Shown here: piece by piece, positions 15,953-24,100 of the stretch
How positions within the stretch are numbered: position 1 is the stretch's first letter
Layout of the letters: each line of letters starts with the position of its first letter
NCBI GenBank assembly: GCA_035656495.1
Contig: DASRSL010000114.1
Coordinates: 1-41,135, forward strand
Length of the DNA: 41,135 nucleotides
Direction of reading: 5' to 3'
From: Roseiarcus sp035656495
Lineage (GTDB): Bacteria; Pseudomonadota; Alphaproteobacteria; Rhizobiales; Beijerinckiaceae
The notes under the pieces: model-generated
Databases searched by the model: none
The model's input: the letters and a program-made list of their open reading frames with translations, nothing else
What the model was told of the DNA's origin: nothing
Position numbers and translations under genes: made by a program

Positions 15953-16474
15953 TCATTGCGGCGGCGGCAGCTTGGAATAGGCCTCGCCCGGGATGATGGT
16001 CATCACGAGGGTCGAGGGAACCTCCTTCGGGCCGAATGGGCCGGGGACGGCGTGCTTGACCGGCGGCAGGCTCCGCAGATAGGCGACGATCGCCAGCGCG
16101 TCCTCCCGGTCGAGATGCGAGAGCGCCTCCCAGGGCATGATCAGCGCGAGTTTGCGTCCGTCCGGGCGCACCCCCGCTGTCATGGCCGAGATGATCTGGT
16201 CGTCGGTCCAATTGCCGAGGCCGGTCTCCTTGTCGGGCGTCAGGTTGCGGCCGACGAAGGCGCCGAGTCCCGGCAGCCCAAAGCCGACGTCCGAGCCGCC
16301 GAGCCTCCGCGAAAAGTCCGGCTTGCCGAGGAAATAGCCGGGGGTATGACAGTCGTTGCAGCCGCCGATGGTGACGAGATACTTGCCGCGCTCGATCTGC
16401 TGGTCGGCGGCAAGCGCCGCGGAGGCGCTCACGACAGCGCCGAAAGCGAAAGCGATCTGTCCCAAGATGCGCAC
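15953..16474 (-). CDS. Class I c-type cytochrome, periplasmic
   Basis: I start the 173-residue protein at the GTG at 16474, because GGGAGGG lies six bases upstream and a signal peptide follows (about 1-23, ending SAALA). The single heme site is CNDCH at C39, C42 and H43, and the distal axial Met is probably M113 in LIMPWEALSHL. ERGKYLVTIGGCNDCHTP and DREDALAIVAYLRSLPPV are the first and last helices seen in the small cytochromes c that serve alcohol, aldehyde or sugar dehydrogenases. No dehydrogenase gene is next to it, so the partner is unknown. It would receive electrons in the periplasm and pass them to an oxidase. Confidence 0.88.
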   Translation of the reverse strand: MRILGQIAFAFGAVVSASAALAADQQIERGKYLVTIGGCNDCHTPGYFLGKPDFSRRLGGSDVGFGLPGLGAFVGRNLTPDKETGLGNWTDDQIISAMTAGVRPDGRKLALIMPWEALSHLDREDALAIVAYLRSLPPVKHAVPGPFGPKEVPSTLVMTIIPGEAYSKLPPPQ

Positions 16475-16591
16475 GGAGTCCCTCCCACTGAATTTTATGC
16501 CGCGGACGCACCAAGCGAGCGCAGGCGCGAAGGAACCGACTTTGGCATGGATATTTGGCCGACACAACCTGTTTGATTGTGCTCTTAACGC

Positions 16592-16651
16592 GCCCCTCAT
16601 CCGGCGCCACACGCTCCTTTTTTTCAAGCGGGAGAAGGGAAGGTCGGTCGC
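16592..16651. repeat. Partial copy of the composite palindromic repeat
   Basis: The stretch CCCCTCATCCGGCGCC followed by a hairpin-like GCTCC-T-run-AAGCGGGAGAAGGG is one half of the element seen complete at 26499-26671. It lies between the ComEC stop and the cytochrome gene start. The T-run inside may help terminate transcription. Confidence 0.5.
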
Positions 16652-16655
16652 ATCG

Positions 16656-18914
16656 CTACCACCCCTTCTCCGGCGCCTCCTCGACGTCCGCCGGATCGGC
16701 GCCGTGCGACGTTGCATGGCCGCGCCGAACAACGCGCTCCTCCCGCGTCTCGGGCGGGGCGGGCGACCAGGGGCGATCCTGCTCGGTCGAGCGGTCGCCC
16801 GTCATCGCAAAGCCCGTGTCGTCGTTCCACGTCAGGCCGACCGCGCCGGTCCGCGCGAGCGCCTTCCCATCGAGGACGAACTTCGCCTGGCAGCCGGGCG
16901 GGGCGCTGAGCGCGCTGACGATCACCTCCGCCCGCGCGCAGTCTTCCTGGAACGCCAGCGGATCGAGGACGATGCTCAGGAACTCGCCCTCCGGCAGGGC
17001 GGCGACGCAGCCGAGCCGGTCGCAATGGGCGTCGGGGTCGCGCGCGTTTGCCGGCTCGCGGCCGTCGCCGTCGGCGGTCAGCCATTGCTCGGCCGCGAAG
17101 GCGTTGAAGCGCTTGCCCACGACCTGCAGGCGGCCGTCGGCGTCGCGCACGGCGGCTTCGTCGCCGGAGGGGGCGACGATAACGTCGTAGCGCGCCCCGT
17201 GCGTCGCGCCGATGAGGCCGACCATCGCGAACGGAATGGCGCTCGCCCGGAACGTCCATGTCCGCCAGAGGGTCGCGCTCATCACAGCGAGCGCCAGGAA
17301 CGGCAGCGCGTAGGGCGCGAAGGCCTTCAGGTGCACGGTCGAGCCCGGCGCCTCGGCGATGAACCGCGCGCACATGAGAATGAATTTGATCCCCATTCCG
17401 ACATAGAGCCAGACCGGAGCGTCGAGCCCGAGCGGATAGAGCGCCGCGCCGAGGAGCGCGCCGGGCACGGCGAAGAATTCGATGACGCTGAGCGTCAGCG
17501 GGTTGCCGATCAGCACGTAGGGGCTCAAGTCATGGAAGTGATAGGCCATGAACGAGGCGGTCGCGGCCGTCGCGCAGGCTGTCGCGAAAATGAGCGCGAG
17601 CGGCTTGTGCAGGAGATCCGCGACGAGGCTGCGCGGCGCGACGCCGCGGCGCGGCAGGTAAGGATCGGGGTCGGGATCGAGAGCCGCGAGGCGCGCCTCC
17701 ATCACGGCCACCAGCGCCGCAACGGCGGCGAAGGACAATTGGAAGCTGACCCCGAGGATCGCCTCCGGCTCGATTGCGACGACGGCGAAGACCGCAAAGG
17801 CGAGGTTGCGCATGGTCAAGGCGCGCCGGTCCATGATGACCGCGCCGAGCACGATCAGCGTCATGACCAGCGCCCGCTCGGTACCGACGCGCGAGCCGGT
17901 GGCGAGGTCGTAGAGGAGCGACCCCGCCATCGCGACGCCGGCCGCCCATTTCTTGATCGGATAGTTGAGCGCCAGCGTCGGCGACAGCGCGAGCAGGCGG
18001 CGGCTCGCGACGAAAAAGATGCCGGCGACCAGCGTCATCTGCACGCCGGAGATGGTGATGATGTGGAAGATGCCGGCCTCGCGGATGAGATCCTTCGCGT
18101 CGTTCGAGAGAAAATCGCGCTTTCCCGTCACCATGGCGGCGGCGATCGCCCCTTCGTCGCCGCCGATGATCTTCTCCACCCTGACCGCGAGGCGGTTACG
18201 GGCGTGATCGATCGCCGCGCCGAAGCGCCGTCTTGGACTCGCATCGTGCGGGGGCGGCAGGAGCTTGATCGGACCGAGCGTCGAGCCGACCGCGCCGACC
18301 CCGGCGAAGAAGGCGTCGCGGGCGAAATCGTAGCCGCCCGGCAGCGCCGCGCGCGACGGCGGCAGGAGCCGCGCCTTCAGGCCCACATAGTCGCCGGCGA
18401 CGATGTCCGGGGTCTTGCGCGTCGTGAGGCGGACGCGGCGCGGGACCTTGTCGCGCGGCATGCCGTCGGCGCTCTCGACCGCGATCACGATGCGCGCGCC
18501 GACTGGCCGCAGATCGATCTCCTCGACATCGCCCTCGAGGCTCACGATGCGGACTCGGTCGAGCACCGGCGCGGCGACGCGCGCAGTGCGCAGCGACATC
18601 GACAGGAATCCGGCGGAGAGGGCCGCAAAGGCCATTAAGACGCCGAGCGCGACCGGCCGCGCGCGGGAGGCAAAGGCGAGCGCGGAAAAGAGCGCAGTCA
18701 GCGCGGCGGGCAGCCAGAGCAGGGGCTCGCGGTCGGCCGCCAGATTGAGCGCGACCCCGCCCATGGCCGCAACCGGCAGCCAGAGGAAGAACCGTCGCTC
18801 CTCGACCTCGCGCGCGAGCGCGCCGGCGAAGGCGGCGCGCCAGTCCGGCGCGAAAACAGCGGCGCGCGAAACGCCCGCTGCAGCCACAACGCCGGTGTGC
18901 GCCGAAGTTGACAT
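16656..18914 (-). CDS. comEC: ComEC/Rec2 family DNA-uptake channel protein
   Basis: The 752-residue protein has the two-domain build of alphaproteobacterial ComEC: an N-terminal part with membrane segments and an OB-like region (about 40-230, including GDYVGLKARLLPPSRAALPG) and a competence domain with about ten membrane helices (about 250-560). The signature FHIITISGVQMTLVAG is the family's H-x-x-x-ISG-x-x-x motif. There is no metallo-beta-lactamase domain, which many ComEC proteins carry; the last 150 residues are a soluble tail with two cysteines. ComEC passes single-stranded DNA through the inner membrane during natural transformation; other competence genes are absent from the window. 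The ATG at 18914 lacks a strong ribosome-binding site. Confidence 0.88.
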   Translation of the reverse strand: MSTSAHTGVVAAAGVSRAAVFAPDWRAAFAGALAREVEERRFFLWLPVAAMGGVALNLAADREPLLWLPAALTALFSALAFASRARPVALGVLMAFAALSAGFLSMSLRTARVAAPVLDRVRIVSLEGDVEEIDLRPVGARIVIAVESADGMPRDKVPRRVRLTTRKTPDIVAGDYVGLKARLLPPSRAALPGGYDFARDAFFAGVGAVGSTLGPIKLLPPPHDASPRRRFGAAIDHARNRLAVRVEKIIGGDEGAIAAAMVTGKRDFLSNDAKDLIREAGIFHIITISGVQMTLVAGIFFVASRRLLALSPTLALNYPIKKWAAGVAMAGSLLYDLATGSRVGTERALVMTLIVLGAVIMDRRALTMRNLAFAVFAVVAIEPEAILGVSFQLSFAAVAALVAVMEARLAALDPDPDPYLPRRGVAPRSLVADLLHKPLALIFATACATAATASFMAYHFHDLSPYVLIGNPLTLSVIEFFAVPGALLGAALYPLGLDAPVWLYVGMGIKFILMCARFIAEAPGSTVHLKAFAPYALPFLALAVMSATLWRTWTFRASAIPFAMVGLIGATHGARYDVIVAPSGDEAAVRDADGRLQVVGKRFNAFAAEQWLTADGDGREPANARDPDAHCDRLGCVAALPEGEFLSIVLDPLAFQEDCARAEVIVSALSAPPGCQAKFVLDGKALARTGAVGLTWNDDTGFAMTGDRSTEQDRPWSPAPPETREERVVRRGHATSHGADPADVEEAPEKGW

Positions 18915-19505
18915 GACGCAAGGTAAGCACGACAGAGCCGCTGGGGAAAAGGGGCAGGCCGCAAGTCCAAAAAGCGGTAATTCTTAAAGCAATTGAACTG
19001 TAAGACTTAGCCCGGGCGCCGTGGGCCAAATTCATCTGTGAGGGGAAGGGATCGCGCTTCGACTCCGCATGGGCTACGGTCGAGTCGGCCCACGGGGCGC
19101 GACCCCGGGCAATCCGCGATTAACCATGGCGCGCGGCAGGAATCGACATTTGCTTCGGAAAAGCCAGATTCTGGGTTAGATTCGCACAATCGGACGCCGC
19201 AAGGTTCAGCGGCGGAGCGGCGGTTCCGATCATGCTGTTCAACAACGTTGCAGGCCCGCGATGTTTTCTCGCCTGACCCTCACGCAAGTCATTGAAATCG
19301 CTCGATTTGCGCGGAAGGAAATGGAAGGAAAAGGAAGGGTTTGGCAGCCGTGGGGAAAGCATTGGAAGGGATTGGAAGGAAAAATCCCGGAATTGGAAAA
19401 CTTCGGAAGAAAAGGGAAAGCGTCGAATTCAAGGCCGTCCGGACGCCGGCTCCCCAACGGCGGAGCCGGTATCGAAGCGAGCGTGGCGGCGAGACGGCTC
19501 GAGCC
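18915..19505. other. Intergenic region (591 bp) with a purine-rich tract
   Basis: No open frame here has convincing codon use. The right-hand third is a strand-biased purine tract (see the repeat at 19310-19430). The left part upstream of comEC is where its promoter should lie; I cannot identify it. Confidence 0.4.
19310..19430 (+). repeat. GGAAGG-rich polypurine tract
   Basis: The plus strand carries repeated units such as GGAAGGAAATGGAAGGAAAA and ATTGGAAGGGATTGGAAGGA, so that nearly all bases are G or A over about 60 and again about 40 positions. Units share the core TGGAAGG. It does not look coding. Confidence 0.6.
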
Positions 19506-19715
19506 TTATTCGTCGTTGCTGGCGTTCAGGTCCTCGGCAAGGATCGACCGGGTCGCCCGCCTGAGGTCGAGCTTTTCACGCAAACCGTTGATTTCGGCGA
19601 TCGCGCGGCGGATAAGCTCGACCTCGTAAACCGGGGTTTCGCCGGAAGTGCCGGGGCGCGCCTCTGTGCCCAGCCGTCCCAGCCAATCGTCCAGCTCGCC
19701 GACGATGTCGCTCAT
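19506..19715 (-). CDS. Small acidic hypothetical protein, 69 residues
   Basis: The product begins MSDIVGELDDWLGRLGTEAR, continues with VYEVELIRRAIAEINGLREK and ends LAEDLNASNDE. I use the ATG at 19715 because GGTGGA lies nine bases upstream; the ATG three codons earlier is an alternative. It is soluble, acidic and helical, without known domain. The WLGRL and ELIRRAIAEINGLREKL parts look like amphipathic helices that could bind a partner. Codon use is like that of neighbouring genes. It is divergent from the dioxygenase gene. Confidence 0.55.
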   Translation of the reverse strand: MSDIVGELDDWLGRLGTEARPGTSGETPVYEVELIRRAIAEINGLREKLDLRRATRSILAEDLNASNDE

Positions 19716-19893
19716 ATAGTTCATTCCACCATTCTCTCGAAGCTGGCACAACCTGACTGGTTGCGACGATCCGATCCCTACTCCAAAAACACCTCTCTGT
19801 ACAGGCGCCAGCGCAACCAGGGTTCGACGCCGGTCTTTGCCACGCCGCGGGCGCAGCGCCGTTGTATAGTGTCGTCCAAAATCGAGTGGAGCG

Positions 19894-21093
19894 ATGCGCA
19901 TGAAGGACGACAACGTAAAGCGGCTGAGGGCCGATCGCGTCTATCTCGCCGAGCAGGCCTGCGACCTCGACGCGTTTCGCGCGCTGGTCGAGCGGACGGC
20001 CGATCCCACGGATTATCCGTTCGCCAGCGACGTGGTCGGGAACGTCCTGATCTACGAGGGCGACGCGGTGCGCGGCGCCGCCTTTTCGCCCGAGAGTCGC
20101 AGGGAGATGATGGCCGAATGGGTCGAGGCGATGATGGATGGTCCCGGGATCATCGTCATCCGCAAGGCCTTCGTCGACCTCCGGCCGATCGAGGCCGCCA
20201 ACGTCCATTTCTGGGCGATGATCGACGAGCAGCACCGGAACAACTCGGCGCGCGGCGACCATTTCGCCAAGCCCGGCGCGAACGACCGCGTCTGGAACGC
20301 GCTGGAGAAGCTCTGCCTCGCCGATCCGGAAACCTTCGCCGCCTACTACGGCAACCCCGTCATCGCGCTCGCCAGCGAGGCCTGGCTCGGAACCGCCTAC
20401 CAGATCACCTCGCAGCTCAACGTCGTCAATCCAGGCGGCGGGACGCAGGTTCCCCACCGCGACTATCATATGGGCTTCCAGACGGCGCGCGAAATCGAGC
20501 GCTTTCCCGCGCACGCCCATCGCCTGTCGCCCATGCTCACCCTGCAGGGCGCCGTCGCCCATTGCGACATGCCACTCGAATCCGGCCCGACGCTCTACCT
20601 GCCCTTCTCGCAGAGCTACCTGCCGGGCTACCTCGCGGCGTTGCGCGACGATTTTCGCGCCTATTTCGAGGCCCACAAGGTCCAGCTGCCGCTCAAGACG
20701 GGCGACGCCGTGTTCTTCAATCCGGCTCTGTTCCACGCAGCCGGCTCCAATCGCTCGAAGGACATCAAGCGCATCGCCAATCTCCTGCAAGTGTCGAGCG
20801 CCTATGGCCGCGCCATGGAGAGCGTCGACCGGCTGAAGATGAGCGTAAGATTGTATCCGACCCTCAAGCGGATGATCGCCGAGGGCGCGATCGAGTCGGA
20901 AGCGGCGAACAGCGCGATCGCCGCGTCAGCGGAAGGCTACGCCTTCCCGACCAACCTCGACCGTGATCCCGCCATCGGCGGTCTGGCGCCGCAGAGTCAG
21001 CAGGCGCTGATGCGCCAGGCGCTCGCCGAACGCTGGACGCCCGAGGCCTTCGCCAAGGCGGCCGAAGCGCAGGCGTGGCGAAAGCTGACGTGA
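19894..21093 (+). CDS. Phytanoyl-CoA dioxygenase (PhyH)-like Fe(II)/2-oxoglutarate oxygenase
   Basis: The 399-residue protein has the metal triad of this superfamily: H188 and D190 in the H-x-D motif (QVPHRDYHMG) and a distal His at 281 (FNPALFHAAGSNRS), with Arg287 or Arg293 as the likely 2-oxoglutarate anchor. LESGPTLYLPFSQSYLPGY and LPLKTGDAVFFNPALFH are the usual strands of the double-stranded beta-helix. The family hydroxylates lipids, amino acids or natural products in the cytoplasm; the substrate here is unknown. The C-terminal 100 residues form a helical extension. The start is ATG at 19894 or 19900. A TATAGT hexamer at 19865-19870 could be a -10 element. Confidence 0.85.
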   Translation: MRMKDDNVKRLRADRVYLAEQACDLDAFRALVERTADPTDYPFASDVVGNVLIYEGDAVRGAAFSPESRREMMAEWVEAMMDGPGIIVIRKAFVDLRPIEAANVHFWAMIDEQHRNNSARGDHFAKPGANDRVWNALEKLCLADPETFAAYYGNPVIALASEAWLGTAYQITSQLNVVNPGGGTQVPHRDYHMGFQTAREIERFPAHAHRLSPMLTLQGAVAHCDMPLESGPTLYLPFSQSYLPGYLAALRDDFRAYFEAHKVQLPLKTGDAVFFNPALFHAAGSNRSKDIKRIANLLQVSSAYGRAMESVDRLKMSVRLYPTLKRMIAEGAIESEAANSAIAASAEGYAFPTNLDRDPAIGGLAPQSQQALMRQALAERWTPEAFAKAAEAQAWRKLT

Positions 21094-21179
21094 GCGAAGG
21101 CGTTCCGCTCGGCTCGAGGCGGCCCCTGTAGCCGCGCTCGGCTCACGCTCGGCGGCGCGGACGACGACCGCGCCTTCTG

Positions 21180-24100
21180 TCAGAACGCATAGCGCAAGCC
21201 GAAACCGCCGTGCACCGTCGTCCCGACTCCGCCGAACGCGGTGCCGACCACGAAGGCGTCGATCACCAGCCGGTCGTTGAAGCGGTAGCCGAGGCGCGCG
21301 CCGTACTCCATCCAGGTCGTGTTGGGAAGCGCGTTCGGCGCGATCGCGCCGAAGTCGTAGACGCTGACCGCCGCGCCGGCGCCGGCCCCGAAGCCGTAGG
21401 CGACCGCGGCGGTGACGTTCACCTCGATGTTCCCGTTGAAGAGATGCGTCAATTGCCCGCCGAGCCGGGCGACGTTCAGCGTGTCGAGGCCATTGTTCAC
21501 CGTGGCTGGGAACGGGTTGGCGGCAGTCGTCATCTCCGTGTAGCCGCCCGTCTGCATCCAGCTCCGGCTGAGATCGCCGTAGACCGCCGCCTCGTCAGTC
21601 GGAGTAAGGCGGTCGATCCAGCCCGCTCGCCCGAACAGCGAGAGGTCGCGGTCGATCGCCGAGGCATTGCCGACGCCGGTCGTCAAGCCATTGGGGTAAT
21701 AGCGCGTGTAGTGGACGTCCTCGTAGGGGGTGAGCGCGCCGCCGGCCTCGACGAACGGCCGGCTCTCGCCCCATTTCCAGAAATCATAAATGAGCGCCCC
21801 GGCGACGGTCGGCGCATTCTCGACCGAGATGCCCTGCGCGTACCACTGGTTGTAGGAGAAACCGCCGATCAGCGAGAGTTCGTCGCTCAGGCCCCAGCGG
21901 CCCGACGCGCCGGCGGCGAAAGAGCCGACCGAGGCGAAGCCGCCCGCGCAGCTGCAGGAGCTGATCTGCTGGGTCGCGCCGAGCAGGATCGAGTCGAGCA
22001 CGCGGTTGGTGATGATCTGGGTCTGCTGCGCCTTTGCGATCTGGTTGATGGAGCCCTGAACCTGGCCGGGCGTTGGGGCCGGGGTCGAGACGAGATACCA
22101 GTCGTTGTTGGACTCCTGGAGCATGTAGCGGAAGCCGCCAACGAGCGGGGTGTTGGCGAGCGCAAAGGCGCCCGGCGCGGCCGTGCCGCCGTTGGTTGCG
22201 ATGATGAGCGGGATGCCGGCGCCGGAGGTTGCTCCGCCGAGGCCGCCGAAATTATTGATCGTCAGAAAGGTGAAGCCGGTCGCCTTGCCGCCGTTGACGA
22301 TGATCTGGTCGGACGCCGAGCTCGTGCCGCCGAGAGCCGCATTCATCGTGATGTACGCGCCCGAGCCGACGTAGTTGTTGACTGTCAGGGTCTTGAAGCC
22401 GCCGCCGGCGCCCGGCGGGGCGAACACGACGAAGCTGTTGGTGACAGCGAGATTGGTGATGTTCGACGACCCGGTCATTGTCCAGGTCGTGCCGTTCGTC
22501 AGATTGACGTTGGTGGTCGACGTCGGATCGGTCTTGATCGCGCCAGTCAGCGCCGAGGCGTTGGCGTTGAGCGTGACGACGCTGCCGTTGGTCGCATCGA
22601 GGAGGTTGTTTAGCCCGGCGTTGGCGGTCGTGTTGTTGAAGTTGATCGTCGCGGTCGAGGGATCGGCGAAGATCAGGTCGCCGGAGAGATTATTGATGGT
22701 GAAATTGTCGAAGGTCGCGACCGCGTTCGTCGCGTTGGTGAACTCGATCGCGTCCCCCGCCGACGTGATCGTCCCGCCGCCGGTGGCGGCGATCGACGCG
22801 CCATTGCCCTCCAGCATGACCGCCGCCGCGGCGGGGTTCATCGTGTTGATGGCGAGGGGTCCGGTAACGGTGATCGTTCCCGCCGAGCCGGTCGAGGCCA
22901 GGTCGCTCGCGTAGAGCGCGCTCGCGCCTGAGCCCGAGGTCGTGATGTTCGCGGCCGCAAGATTGATCGCGGACCCCGCGCCGTCGGCGTTGACGCCATA
23001 GGCGCCGAGGCTTGTCGCGGACGACACGCCGCCCGCGGTCGTGATCGTCGTCGTCGCCGGACCGGTGGCGGAGATGACGCCGCCGGCCGTGGCGTGAAGG
23101 CCGATCGCGCCGGCGCCTATGGTTGCGAACGTAGTGGTCCCGCCCAAGTTGGCCGTCGAGCCCGAGTTTGTGACGACAAGCGCGTGGGCGTCCTGGCCTG
23201 CGGTGCTGACCGAGCCGCCGCTCACGTTGGTGACGCCGCCGCCGGACGTGAAGATACCCTGCGCGTTGGCGCCGCTGGTCGCAATCGTCGAATTGGTCAA
23301 CGACAGCTTGCCGCCGGAGGTCAGACCGCCAGGCAGATAGGGGTTGTTGACGGCGCCGTCGGCGTGATCGCCCGTGGCCGGATCGACGTCGCCCAGGGTC
23401 GTGACGCTGACGCCGGTCGCCGAGAGCGACGAAGTCGCGCCATGGACGACAAGCCCGGTTGATCCGGCGCCGCTGGTCGTCACCGTTGCGCCGGTCAGCT
23501 GCACCGCGCCGCCATTGTAGGCGACGACGGCCGCGGCGCTCGTCCCGTCCGGGGCGCTTGTCCCGGTCGTGGATATCGTCGTGGGGCCGCTAGGGCTGAC
23601 TCCGACCGTCACGGCTCCGCCATTCTCGGCAAGGATCGCGTGACCTCCCGCCCCGGAGGTCGCGATCGAGCCGCCGAGAATCGTCGTCGTGCCGCCGGTG
23701 TCGGTTAAGACGCCATGCATGTCGACGCCCTGGGTTGACACCAACACATCCGTGAGCTTGGCGACGCCGCCCGTCGTGAAGCTTCCGTATGGGCCGTTGT
23801 AGACGCCGTAGGAATGCTGGCCGGAAGCGGAATCGTAGGCGCCCGTCGTCGTGATCGTGACCCCCGTCGCGTCGATTTCCGAACCGGCTCCATTGATCCC
23901 CAGTCCGCCCGAACCATTGCCCGTCGTGCCGATCGCGGTTCCATTAAGCGACTCGCGGCCTCCGCTGTTGGCGACCGCGGCGTAGGCGGCACTGCCGGCC
24001 GTGTTGACCGAGCCGCCGTTCAGCGTTGTCGTCCCGCCGTTGGCCGTCACTACGCCGCTCGAGCTATCGCCTAGGGTTCGGATCGTGACGTCGGTGAGCG

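Noticed and set aside
16356..18638. Plus-strand open frame of 760 codons opposite comEC
   Set aside because: The translation is almost only Arg, Ala, Asp, Glu and Gly without hydrophobic core; the ComEC frame has all family motifs.
19742..19860. Possible tRNA because of a GGTTCGA-like T-loop at about 19818
   Set aside because: No matching acceptor stem, D-loop or anticodon arm can be built around it.
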